Shown here one piece after another: positions 49,401-56,695 of a stretch of 64,000 nt of DNA. A program made the translations under genes and the position numbers. Position 1 is the stretch's first letter. Every line of letters begins with the position of its first letter. Source of the DNA: a virus. The stretch is taken from the IMG/VR virus record IMGVR_UViG_3300036853_000446, positions 1 through 64,000 of that record; one strand, 5' to 3'. The notes beneath the pieces are model-generated. The model did not search any database, had not been told where the DNA came from, and worked only from the letters and a program-made list of their open reading frames with translations.

Positions 49401-51058
49401 TACTCGCCGGACCCGAGGGCGCCTGACACCTTGTTCGTGAGCGTGCAGACGTCGTCCGTGATCCGGCTGTAGTTGTAGGTTGCGAAGACCGTCTGGTCCG
49501 GCGGCACGACCTCACGCACCTTGAACCGGAGCGTGGTCGAGTCGACCTCCACAACCGTCAGAGCCGAACGGCTGAGAGCGTCGTTGACGTTGCGCCCCGC
49601 CCAAGCCTGGACCAGGTCCGGGCGGTTGCTCGGGAGCGAAATGCGGCTATTGGAAACCGCCGCGTACAGCGTCTGCCCGAGAGGCGTATCCCGGCCATTG
49701 CCCGTTGTCGGGACTTGGGTCAGCACGAACTCGCTGTCGGCGATGAGCGCCGGCACGACGCCCGTATCCACATAGCGCTCGGTCGGAGCCATGAAAATCT
49801 TCTCGTCGACGAGCGTCGAGAGGATCTGAGTCGAGTTGAGGACGGTCGTGCCCGCGGTGTGGCCCGTATTTGCCACGCTGACCGACGTGCCCCAATGGAT
49901 GACCGAGACGTCGGCGCTCGGATTCTCGACGACGAAATCCTGTCCCTGAATGAAATCGCTACGTCCAGAGGCAAACCCGCACCGGACGACGTCCGTGACC
50001 AGAGTGTTGGGTAGGTAGTCGAAGGTGTCTTGCCACGTGTTGGCAAAATACTGGACGCTCACCGTTGCGCCCTGTGGCGGCGGTAGCGCGAGGGTCACGG
50101 TGCCGTTCGTGCCGTCAACGGCGATCGGGACCTTCTGCACGCCGTTGACGAGGACCGTCACCTTGGTCGTGTCGTTCGTCGTGATGCCGCCGTCAGAGCC
50201 ATCCACGATCGGGCGCTGGAAGACTCGGAAACTCTTGGCTCGGCTCGTCTTCTTGCCTTGGGTAAAACCGAAGACGCCGTTGGCTGAGCCGTTACCGATC
50301 TCGACTTCGGAGGCCGCGATCAAAGTCAGGTGGTCGAGCCCGCGGTTGTCGGTAAAGACGAGCGTGGCAAGGCCGGAAATGAGATTCGAATCGATCTCGA
50401 CCTTGAGCGCCGCCGCCGTGTAGGTCGCCGCGGCGAGCGAAAAGATGCGCTCCGTGCCGTCGATGATGACCGAAAGAATCGACGCGCTCGACGAGATCAC
50501 GAACGGCGCCGCCGCTGGCGACGTCAATTCCGCCCGAGTCGCCGTCACCTGGTCGGAGACCGTGTCGGTGAAGGCCGTGTCCGTCCGTCGGAAAAAATAC
50601 GTGACCCGGATGTCGTCGCCAGCCTGCGGAGGCACCTGCAGCGTGACGTAGCCGCCCACCCCCTGCACTGCCCCGACCGCTACCTGCAGGCCGTTGATGG
50701 AGACGCTGACCGCGCGCACGTCGTTCACGACGCGGCCGTAGCCATTGCCGTCGACAATGGGGAAATTCCGAACCCGGAGCTTCGTCACCAGGCCATTCGC
50801 GGCGCCCAAGGTGGGGTTGTTCGGATTCCTCTCAGCGAGGACAAATCGAACCGAAGCATTCTCGCTCAGGATCTGCTGGTCGAGATTCGCGCTCGAGCCA
50901 CGGATGTTCTCGAGGTTGGACTGGATGAGCTGCTCCTGTCCGACGCCAAGGATCACGGGGATGCGCAATCCCGCGACGAGATTTGCAGCGTTTGCCTCCG
51001 TCAGTGTGCGCGTGTACACGCCGGGAGGAACGTACGTCACCATCGGTCCGATAGCCAT
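46457..51058 (-). CDS. Tail sheath protein, very large form (1533 aa)
   Basis: The N-terminus (VTYVPPGVYTRTLTEANAAN ... IPVILGVGQEQL) is the classic Phage_sheath_1 (PF04984) opening. The C-terminal ~330 residues (SERMAYIGFASGTGPTTAQT ... RIQGFTRLPRILDAVEANLT ... SLVQAEIVGAFTGI) match the conserved sheath C-terminal domain that interlocks with the tube. T4 gp18 is 659 aa and many sheaths are 400-500; here ~700-1000 extra residues lie between the ends. They consist of repeated beta modules, including a GETFTLDDGVNDPTVFEFDS-type domain and several LTxGxRTAxxIVxxINAV-like repeats. They probably decorate the sheath surface. ATG start with AGGAGA upstream. Confidence 0.85.
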   Translation of the reverse strand: MAIGPMVTYVPPGVYTRTLTEANAANLVAGLRIPVILGVGQEQLIQSNLENIRGSSANLDQQILSENASVRFVLAERNPNNPTLGAANGLVTKLRVRNFPIVDGNGYGRVVNDVRAVSVSINGLQVAVGAVQGVGGYVTLQVPPQAGDDIRVTYFFRRTDTAFTDTVSDQVTATRAELTSPAAAPFVISSSASILSVIIDGTERIFSLAAATYTAAALKVEIDSNLISGLATLVFTDNRGLDHLTLIAASEVEIGNGSANGVFGFTQGKKTSRAKSFRVFQRPIVDGSDGGITTNDTTKVTVLVNGVQKVPIAVDGTNGTVTLALPPPQGATVSVQYFANTWQDTFDYLPNTLVTDVVRCGFASGRSDFIQGQDFVVENPSADVSVIHWGTSVSVANTGHTAGTTVLNSTQILSTLVDEKIFMAPTERYVDTGVVPALIADSEFVLTQVPTTGNGRDTPLGQTLYAAVSNSRISLPSNRPDLVQAWAGRNVNDALSRSALTVVEVDSTTLRFKVREVVPPDQTVFATYNYSRITDDVCTLTNKVSGALGSGEYEVRSSVLGTNLFQVRFGNKAGLPEVVQWPRGAEQVPDAFHTGAGSPVNETVTVTFGSTTTTNARFTNDGQAPYDLYSGSSDQFRVTVNGTAFVANLGTASPAYLVSRKVALSGGNITIPDAPGNVLELTIGDAVSASKGSITAVGGASLIEGETFTLDDGVNDPTVFEFDSGAGVGSGHVTVTFTGGDSEAVVAASIEAAINGVGDGLLITASAPVGALVPLINDSSDAEGSNEAVTDTVVNSGFIVHGMTGGNGEVSIPLTPGERTPSEIVAEMDAVFDTVFGATTLASTVSIGSSHAVFIVKSVTTPEALPGGFDHGAVVSVRPGTVEAVLGFKAFQSASGTASATNKPATLVGSLAEPIDITASVNDQLNLQVDGVEYVIPLTAGIGRTAAQIVTDINAVVGGLASVGTLSNLNHIRLTSPTTGSNSRLLIKAGSANTRLGFSTGSQVSETRVTAQEIVDILMNTSNPAAFTTEAFAWVHEIDDREFITIESLHTGVGSTVVLADGSNSAFNVTTGIGITPGDGDNGEAAKDDFIVTSTNPAGSAGTGFPGQTYTDARTGLCFTVLPSAVGTYTDTGAFTLDVSQTWKVSPSIAYLSVPGLELIVTDTVGVGLNDTASIQTFNPGGLEPAVGDSYFITYHYMKQDFGTRLFAQFKTIEANFGVLSGENRVTLAAFLMILNGAVLVGIKQVLKAASSNQGSDRAFLTALKDLEKPLPGNVKPDVIVPLSTSTAIYSATLQHVEVMSTIRNQSERMAYIGFASGTGPTTAQTVARSIESNRVIAIYPDSAVVTLTDELGNNFETLVDGTFLAAAVAGSAVSPAFDVATPFTRRRIQGFTRLPRILDAVEANLTATSGVTLLEDLAPVMRIRHGLTTDMSTILSRLPTVTQIADLVQQSARSTLDVYIGTKFLASRTNDVEISLTAMFNSLVQAEIVGAFTGISAIVDPDDPTILRIEAFFMPIYPLLYIVCTFNLRSKL

Positions 51059-51094
51059 AACTACTTGTATCTCCTAGGTTTTTTGTTGCTCTAA

Positions 51095-51140
51095 CATCTG
51101 TGTCTCATCTGGGTGTTGCATCTGGATCTGGGTATGGGTG
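51095..51140. repeat. CAGAT-rich leader before the sheath gene
   Basis: Four CAGAT (minus strand) units at irregular 6-13 base spacing lie in the 104-base gap upstream of the sheath start. A similar tract occurs upstream of the gene at 62850. The function is unknown. Confidence 0.5.
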
Positions 51141-51162
51141 GGATTCGCCGGTCTGCTAATTC

Positions 51163-51633
51163 TCAGCCGCGGAAAAGAAGGTGTTGGAGAACGATCTTGG
51201 CGGCCATATCGGTAGTGAAGGCCCCAATCTTGAAAACCTTCTCCTCCTGGACTTTCCCGTTCACGGTATCGAGGTCCAGGTCGAACCTCACCTCGAAGTG
51301 TCCGGTGTGAATGATGGTTGCATAGCCATCGATCGGCATATCGCTCATGTCTTCGCCCGTGAGCGTCAAGAATATTGCAGAACCGCCCGACGAATCACTG
51401 ACTTTGGCCTGACAATGGCCCTGCTCAGAGGTTATCTGCTTTGCCACCTCACGAAGAAAGTCGCGGTCGGCTTCCTTCAAGTAATCGTTGTAAGACTTGC
51501 CCCCCGCGATGCGCGCTTTGAGTGTTTGCAGCTCTGACGCCATGCGTGAACGAGACGGGCGCGCGCTCTGAGAGTATGTAAGGAGGCGGCGCAGCTCTCG
51601 TTCAACTTCGTTAGCTTTGACAATCTTGCGCAT
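51163..51633 (-). CDS. Unknown connector-region protein (156 aa)
   Basis: I use the ATG at 51633 (MRKIVKANEVERELRR), with AAGGG upstream. The frame is open 21 codons further up to a TTG, but that stretch runs through a poorly conserved-looking, basic sequence. The N-terminal half is helical and basic. The C-terminal half is beta-rich (AIFLTLTGEDMSDMPIDGYA ... HFEVRFDLDLDTVNGKVQ) and acidic. It precedes the sheath gene, so a tail terminator or neck function is possible from position. No family is recognised. Confidence 0.6.
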   Translation of the reverse strand: MRKIVKANEVERELRRLLTYSQSARPSRSRMASELQTLKARIAGGKSYNDYLKEADRDFLREVAKQITSEQGHCQAKVSDSSGGSAIFLTLTGEDMSDMPIDGYATIIHTGHFEVRFDLDLDTVNGKVQEEKVFKIGAFTTDMAAKIVLQHLLFRG

Positions 51634-51711
51634 CGGTCGGGACCCTTGTGTTGAACGAGAAGCCTGGCGGTGTCTGCCAAACAACAGGCCGAACAACGCT
51701 TTATTGACGGG

Positions 51712-52194
51712 CTAGGTCTCTTTCTTCATCGAAGCCGTCGAGATGCCCTTCAGCGGGGCTTCGATGCCATCTCGGACGGCCTTCTCTTTGAAGGTGACCT
51801 CGAGCTTCTTACGCGCGGCGAAGCTTCCCTGCGACAGCGTCGTGTATTCCGTGACGACCTGACCCTGCTCGACCTGGTCACGCCGCGCGAGGCCTACGCC
51901 AAGGCCACGGATCTTGTCTTTCGCTGCGTTGCGCTCGTGGATGATGTGCCACTGCGCCTCTGCCGAACGCCCCACGACGTTGTCCGCTGTCGGATAGTCG
52001 TGCTTGGCCACTCCCGAGTTCGCCCGCGCCGTCGCCGCCGTCTCGCAAAAGCCAAAGCCGAAACCCTGGCCTTCCCATTCTCGAGGGGCCCCCTTCTTAC
52101 AGCTCGGGCACTGACACGTCGCGTTTATGCCCATGGCGAGCCGCCGCTTGAACTGGAGATTGCAGGCGCCGCATCGAAACGTGTACTGAGGCAC
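51712..52194 (-). CDS. FmdB-like zinc-ribbon protein (160 aa)
   Basis: GTG start. The first ~35 residues form a zinc ribbon of FmdB/CxxC type: MPQYTFRCGACNLQFKRR with C8 and C11, then CQCPSC with C29 and C32. Such ribbons occur in small regulatory and structural proteins. The rest is a basic helical domain with a Gly-rich start (GQGFGFGF) and no known match. It is encoded just after another small zinc-binding gene and before the gene preceding the sheath. A nucleic-acid or protein-binding adaptor role is possible, but the function is unknown. Confidence 0.65.
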   Translation of the reverse strand: MPQYTFRCGACNLQFKRRLAMGINATCQCPSCKKGAPREWEGQGFGFGFCETAATARANSGVAKHDYPTADNVVGRSAEAQWHIIHERNAAKDKIRGLGVGLARRDQVEQGQVVTEYTTLSQGSFAARKKLEVTFKEKAVRDGIEAPLKGISTASMKKET

Positions 52195-52214
52195 CTTTTA
52201 GCCGATTCCTTCGC

Positions 52215-52514
52215 TCATGTGCCCACCCGGGATCCGTCCTCCCATGTGAACTCGCCGTCTGGGCCCACGGGCAGATGCGTCCGACAGTTGGCGCAGAAGG
52301 TCCCGCTGTAGAAATGCGGTGCGCGCGCATAAGTCTCCGCAAGATGCTCCGCCATGGTGGTCGCGACACCACATTTCTCGTGAATGTACGTGCGGCGCAC
52401 GGGGCGCACGAAGCCTTTTGCTCGTTCTTCCTCGGACAGCACCAGATAGTTCTTTTGCATGCCGTCTGCGCCAATAGTCGTATCGAGCTTTGCTCGGTCG
52501 TCAACGATGCCCAT
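52215..52514 (-). CDS. Small zinc-binding phage protein (99 aa)
   Basis: ATG start with GGGAG 7 bases upstream. Ligand candidates are H45/C48 (IHEKCG) and C74/C77/H80 (GTFCANCRTHLPVG), followed by EFTWEDGSRVG. This pattern recurs in small phage and bacterial proteins of unknown function that share the closing TFCxxCxxHxPVGExxW phrase. Length is complete. It is placed in the connector cluster before an FmdB-like protein. Its role is not known. Confidence 0.65.
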   Translation of the reverse strand: MGIVDDRAKLDTTIGADGMQKNYLVLSEEERAKGFVRPVRRTYIHEKCGVATTMAEHLAETYARAPHFYSGTFCANCRTHLPVGPDGEFTWEDGSRVGT

Positions 52515-52558
52515 TAGTTGCTCCCTTCACGTTTCATGCCCTTTATTTCATGCCTCAA

Positions 52559-53677
52559 TCAGCCGATCCTCTCGAAGTCCGGGTTTCGCCCGGCGAGGAC
52601 GCCATAGGTGTCGTAGAAGGCCTGAGGCGCAACGGTCGCGATGCCCTCGGGTTCGATGTTGCTGATCGTGAGCGGCAGCGGGACGTGAATCTCCCAATCC
52701 GCCTGCAGCTGCACGGTCATCGTGGTCATGAACTGAAAGTCTTGACCCGTCTCGTCGATCGGCTCCTCGGATTCTCCACCCATCGATACGTCCGTTATCT
52801 CGATCCCCTCCCACGCGAGCACGGGACGCTTCTCGCCCCAGAGATACATGCTCACGAGGTCCGTAATTTCTTCGATCTGGGTCGAGTCCCTCGCGATGAT
52901 CTCTAGGTCGAAGGAAACCTCATGCTTTCCGCCGTAGGCTTGCGCCGCCTCGATTCGCTCGGCGTAGACGACGACGGCGGTCTTTTGCCCAGCCTCCGAG
53001 CGCTTCCCGAAGGCCAGGACGACGCCCGGGAGAGTCGTTGCGTCTGCCGTATTCCAGCGAAACGGAACGGGCCCTATCGACTCGATCGGGTATCGGTAGT
53101 CCGCCGTGATGTAGCTATCGGCGGCGAACGGATGCAGAAAGCGAATGCTGCCGTGTGTTCCGACTTCATAGTCGACACCGGCGTGGAGCATCATCGATCG
53201 GTCTTCGTAAAGTCGTAGGGTCCGCTCGAGCGGCACGTTCTGCAGCTGCCCTTCTGGCTCAAATCCGGTCTGGAATCGAAAAACCGGTTCGTTCGTCACC
53301 GTCCGCAAGGGGTCGATGATGAACGAGCCCGCCTCGCCCGGCGTCGTTGGCGCGCTCAGGATCTCGAGATAATAGACCCCCGGGGGCGTCTCGATGACCC
53401 CGCCATGGGCACGCACGGCCGCCAGGTCCTCTCGTACCCATTCGAGGGGGAATACCGACTCCGCGCCGATCTTCGCCAGCATGACGTGGCTCTGCACGGC
53501 GCCGATGAAATTCGAAGCGTCGAGCTGAATCTTGTTCGCGCTGCTGCCCTGCACGACGATCCCAAATTGCGGCCGCTCGTCGAAGGCGAACCGATTCTGA
53601 ATGAACGGGACGAGCTTCCGGTAAATCGGGTGCCGGCTGAAGCTGTCCTTCAGCTCGAGGATGAGCCGCCGCTTCAA
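52559..53677 (-). CDS. Connector / tail-completion structural protein (372 aa)
   Basis: The start is taken as the TTG at 53677; GAGGAAGG lies about 30 bases upstream, so a non-standard start nearer to it is possible. The protein is beta-rich, with YYLEILSAPTTPGEAGSFII, a YEVGTHGSIRFLHPF strand pair and a C-terminal domain (VSFDLEIIARDSTQIEEITD ... QADWEIHVPLPLTIS). The last domain resembles tail-terminator/neck proteins that cap the tail tube. It sits downstream of the actin-like gene. No named family is confirmed; connector or tail terminator is the best guess. Confidence 0.6.
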   Translation of the reverse strand: MKRRLILELKDSFSRHPIYRKLVPFIQNRFAFDERPQFGIVVQGSSANKIQLDASNFIGAVQSHVMLAKIGAESVFPLEWVREDLAAVRAHGGVIETPPGVYYLEILSAPTTPGEAGSFIIDPLRTVTNEPVFRFQTGFEPEGQLQNVPLERTLRLYEDRSMMLHAGVDYEVGTHGSIRFLHPFAADSYITADYRYPIESIGPVPFRWNTADATTLPGVVLAFGKRSEAGQKTAVVVYAERIEAAQAYGGKHEVSFDLEIIARDSTQIEEITDLVSMYLWGEKRPVLAWEGIEITDVSMGGESEEPIDETGQDFQFMTTMTVQLQADWEIHVPLPLTISNIEPEGIATVAPQAFYDTYGVLAGRNPDFERIG

Positions 53678-53734
53678 CGCGCCGATTAAATAATAGTACG
53701 TCTTGCTAGCCCGCCTTCCTCTGGAGCACCGCCT

Positions 53735-54772
53735 TCAGCGGCTCGCGTGCTCATCCTGGGCGAGCACCAGCAATCCTTCGGCAACGGCCGTAAGCGGGTT
53801 CGGGGCTTGCCGAACCTCGCTGATCTGGATCGGAAACTTCTTACGAACCCGATCAAATTCCTCTTCGAAGATTTCCATGAACCCGCCCGCCTTGCTGGTC
53901 CCCCCGCTCACGATGAAGGGGATCGGCTCAGGCAAATCGACATTGTTGGCGACCCTCTTGAACTCGCTCGTAATGGCCTTGAAGCAATAATCGATGACGT
54001 TTCGGTAATACATGGCGAGCGCCTGCTGCTCTCGACCCTCGGGATTCTTTAGATCGATTCCACGCTCCTTGATGGCGCACATTTGCGAGGCCGTCTTGCC
54101 GATGGCTCGCCCCGCCTGCTGATCGATCCAATCACCGCCGGCCCTCGAAAGGGCGAATTCCATCCCAGAACTAGCCTGATACGCGAGCGCGATGTTGACC
54201 ATACCAGAACCAAAGCTCACGGCGAGGCCGCTGAATTTCTCCTGAGCGCATTGCGAAAAGATGATGGCCATACCCTCGTTCGTCGGTTGGCCCGAGTATC
54301 CGTGCTCGTCGAGAATCTTCCTGAAGACCTCGGTGTGATAAACGATGTCTTGGCCCGGGTTGTCGATCGGCTCTGCCGGCACGCTGTAGAAGCAGAACTC
54401 CCGGGAAACGCGCGGCACGCCAACTACTCTCTTGATCAACTGGCTGATAATCCACTGCGCGTCCAATTCGCCCGCGGAAATGACCCCTCGACTCAGAGGG
54501 CGCCGCACCTCCCGCTTGAAGAGGTTCGCCATCGTCAAGGCGCCCTCGCCAATGACGATGATATCGTCCGAGCCCTCCTTCTTGATGTAATCCACGTTGC
54601 TCATCCGGAGCGATCGTTTGGCGTCCGCCTCCAGATCCAGGAAGGCATCTCGGATCGAGATGGTCACAGTCTTCGCCTCCGATTTGCGTGCCGAAACAAG
54701 GTTGCCAGTGCCGATGTCTAACCCAACACCCAGGGGTTCTCGTATATCGTCGTTCTTCATCTTCATTTCCAT
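53735..54772 (-). CDS. Actin-like ATPase (ParM/MreB/FtsA superfamily, 345 aa)
   Basis: The actin-fold signature motifs are in order: phosphate-1 (GVGLDIGTGNLV, ~15-26), a PTNEGMAII segment with the probable catalytic Glu, phosphate-2 (SFGSGMVNIALAY, ~184-196), adenosine (FIVSGGTSKAGGF, ~284-296) and connect-2 (PNPLTAVAEG). The length is close to ParM and MreB. It is predicted to bind ATP and polymerise. Possible jobs are phage DNA segregation, virion positioning or an assembly role. Three near-adjacent start codons (54772, 54766, 54760) leave the N-terminus uncertain by a few residues. The gene sits between a Dps-like protein and connector genes in a late virion operon, an uncommon place for a filament-forming ATPase. 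Confidence 0.85.
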   Translation of the reverse strand: MEMKMKNDDIREPLGVGLDIGTGNLVSARKSEAKTVTISIRDAFLDLEADAKRSLRMSNVDYIKKEGSDDIIVIGEGALTMANLFKREVRRPLSRGVISAGELDAQWIISQLIKRVVGVPRVSREFCFYSVPAEPIDNPGQDIVYHTEVFRKILDEHGYSGQPTNEGMAIIFSQCAQEKFSGLAVSFGSGMVNIALAYQASSGMEFALSRAGGDWIDQQAGRAIGKTASQMCAIKERGIDLKNPEGREQQALAMYYRNVIDYCFKAITSEFKRVANNVDLPEPIPFIVSGGTSKAGGFMEIFEEEFDRVRKKFPIQISEVRQAPNPLTAVAEGLLVLAQDEHASR

Positions 54773-54794
54773 CTTGAGTCATACGGCGTTCAAA

Positions 54795-55490
54795 TCAACG
54801 CGCGTACTCGTACACCGCAGACTCTCTCTGCTGGAGCAGGTAGACGAAGGTCTCGTGGAGGTCTGCAACGCCCTGCAAGAGGTTGTCTGCGCCCGGCGTG
54901 AGGCTTTCGGTGGATGATAGAACGGAGAGCGTCTCATCAACGATCGCGAGCACGAGGGACTCCACCCTGAGGCTCGCCTTGACCAGATTTGCCGCGGAGG
55001 CGTCCGGGCTGGCGACGGCCCCAACCATCTGCGCAATCTGCTCGGCCTGACGCGACGGGGTGACCAAATCGGCCGACCCGAGCCCAACGGCCTTCTCCGC
55101 GACTTGATCGATGAATGACTGAGAATCTTTATAGAGGCGATCAAAAAGCAGGTGGTCGGCGTAATAGCTCGGCCCCGATGTCTGCCAATGATGGGTCTGG
55201 TGAAGGAACGAGGCCGCGCGAAGCACGGACAGCACGGCACTCAAGGGGCTCCCCTCTATGCCGCTCCCGAGGCCGCTCCCGATAAAACGTCGAGCCACCC
55301 GCGGGCTCACGTGAGCGCTGGCGACTCGTCGGACGACGGCCTTCGCCTCTCGTGCCATCCGGACGGGCATGTACGGAGGTCCGTGGCGGAGCGGGTCGTA
55401 TTTCGTCGGATCGTGCCAGACGACTTCGGTTCCCTCTTCTCGAGGGTTCGGAGCGGCGCTCTCACAGCCGCACGCCTTCTTCGGGGTCAT
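54795..55490 (-). CDS. Dps-like ferritin with complete ferroxidase motif (231 aa)
   Basis: Residues ~85-231 fit the Dps four-helix family. The inter-subunit ferroxidase ligands align exactly with Listeria Dps spacing: H101 next to W102, H113, D117, D128 and E132 (HHWQTSGPSYYADHLLFDR ... DQVAEKAVGLG). A functional iron-oxidising cage is therefore plausible. The first ~80 residues are an extra basic, Cys-containing N-terminus (MTPKKACGCE ... REAKAVVRRVASAH), unlike the short tails of most Dps proteins, and could bind DNA or attach to a capsid. The gene is 24 bases after the coiled-coil gene and just before the actin-like ATPase. It could be a virion or DNA-protecting protein; that is inference. 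Confidence 0.85.
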   Translation of the reverse strand: MTPKKACGCESAAPNPREEGTEVVWHDPTKYDPLRHGPPYMPVRMAREAKAVVRRVASAHVSPRVARRFIGSGLGSGIEGSPLSAVLSVLRAASFLHQTHHWQTSGPSYYADHLLFDRLYKDSQSFIDQVAEKAVGLGSADLVTPSRQAEQIAQMVGAVASPDASAANLVKASLRVESLVLAIVDETLSVLSSTESLTPGADNLLQGVADLHETFVYLLQQRESAVYEYAR

Positions 55491-55513
55491 GCCCCGGGCG
55501 GTCCATCAAAACA

Positions 55514-56179
55514 TCAGGCGGATTTGCCGCGCAGAGATCGCAGCGCCGCGACGGCTTCGTCGAGGTTGCTGATCGACGTGCCTTCCCTGGGATTGATCCG
55601 CACTTCGGCAGCCTCTAAAGTCGTCGGCGGAATGAAATGCGGAACGGCTGCGGCCGTCCGTGCCGGACCGCCGATCCAGGGTGCACGGAACTGTGGGGGC
55701 TGAGGGACCGGGCCCTGGCGAAGAGTCAGCGTTTCGACGGCCCGCTGAATGTTCCAGAGCTGCTCGGTCATGGTGGTCAGAGTCCCCTGCAGCGCCTCGT
55801 TCAGAGCCTGCAGACGCCGGCACTCCTCCCGGCTCGCCTCTAGCTCGACGACCAGGGCCTCCCTCTCCCCCCAGGAGGCCGTCGAAGGCACCACGTCGGC
55901 CTTTGGCGCGGGGACGAAGGGGGCAATCCCTCGACCTCGAAGACTCGGGTTCAGCTGAGGGACTGACTCCTGCTTCATGACCATACCACCCGTGCCACTC
56001 CCCATAACGCTACCGAGTCGCATGACCCGTCGCTGCTGCAGCGCCTCGACGAGGTCCTGCGACCGTTCGGCAAGATGCGCCGGGATCTGGATTGGCACCC
56101 GCTGCGGAACGGTCGTTCGAATGTCCTCGAGATGGCACCCCCCTTGGACCAATCCAATGACGGTGACACCGCCCGTCAC
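55514..56179 (-). CDS. Coiled-coil structural protein (221 aa, GTG start)
   Basis: The frame is open further upstream, but the GTG at 56179 overlaps the previous stop (GTGA), matching the coupling used elsewhere, and the sequence upstream of it reads as a shadow of the preceding gene. The N-terminus (GGVTVIGLVQGGCHLEDIR) leads into TVPQRVPIQIPAHLAERSQD, a segment with IxxP strands. A long coiled coil lies in the middle (LVVELEASREECRRLQALNE ... LQGTLTTMTEQLWNIQRAVE). The rest is Pro-rich. A scaffold, neck or whisker-like role is possible; no family is recognised. Confidence 0.6.
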   Translation of the reverse strand: MTGGVTVIGLVQGGCHLEDIRTTVPQRVPIQIPAHLAERSQDLVEALQQRRVMRLGSVMGSGTGGMVMKQESVPQLNPSLRGRGIAPFVPAPKADVVPSTASWGEREALVVELEASREECRRLQALNEALQGTLTTMTEQLWNIQRAVETLTLRQGPVPQPPQFRAPWIGGPARTAAAVPHFIPPTTLEAAEVRINPREGTSISNLDEAVAALRSLRGKSA

Positions 56180-56691
56180 CGCTGCGCCTTTGCCAGCCCA
56201 ATGCGAATTTCTCGACGGAACTCCTTCGCCAGTCGCGCCATGATCACCTTGCGTGTCTCCACTCGCGCCTTCTCGAGGATGGTGGTTGGCTTCCTCTGAG
56301 GATGGTACCACGAGCCGTTTTCCATCGATCTCGGGGTGGCGTTGCGAAAGATGAGTTTACCCTCGTGCGTGATGATGGGGATGGGACGCTGCGCCTTCAC
56401 GAGCCAGCGCATCTGTTGGTGCTTGCGGCCCTCGAGAAGGGGCCGAAACGCCGGGTGCTTGGCGACGACCGTGATGCTGTGAGGGCCACGCCGGATCTCG
56501 AAACCGTTGCACAGGGCGGTCTTCGCTCGATGTGAGAAGGTACTCTGAAGGATCCGGCTCTGAAGTTGTTTGACGATCTGACGTTGAACGGACTTCAAAA
56601 GTCTCGGGACGTTGACCTTCTCGAGAGCCCCCGGTGGGAGAAGGGGCTTCAGGTTGATGCGCGCGACTTTGACGTTGGGTTGCTGGTACAT
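56176..56691 (-). CDS. Basic connector-region protein (171 aa)
   Basis: ATG start 4 bases after the previous stop. The protein is very basic and helix-strand mixed (LLKSVQRQIVKQLQSRILQS; ITVVAKHPAFRPLLEGRKHQ; RPIPIITHEGKLIFRNATPR; VIMARLAKEFRREIRIGLAK). The order, with an N-terminal helix, central strands containing IPIIT and a C-terminal helix, is reminiscent of tail-completion proteins of the HK97 gp10 type that join head and tail. It lies in the right genomic position for that. The family is not confirmed. Confidence 0.6.
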   Translation of the reverse strand: MYQQPNVKVARINLKPLLPPGALEKVNVPRLLKSVQRQIVKQLQSRILQSTFSHRAKTALCNGFEIRRGPHSITVVAKHPAFRPLLEGRKHQQMRWLVKAQRPIPIITHEGKLIFRNATPRSMENGSWYHPQRKPTTILEKARVETRKVIMARLAKEFRREIRIGLAKAQR

Positions 56692-56695
56692 AGGC

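Noticed and set aside
55514-56311. 265-aa version of the coiled-coil gene
   Set aside because: The first 44 codons overlap the preceding gene in another frame; the GTG at 56179 has the GTGA coupling seen elsewhere.
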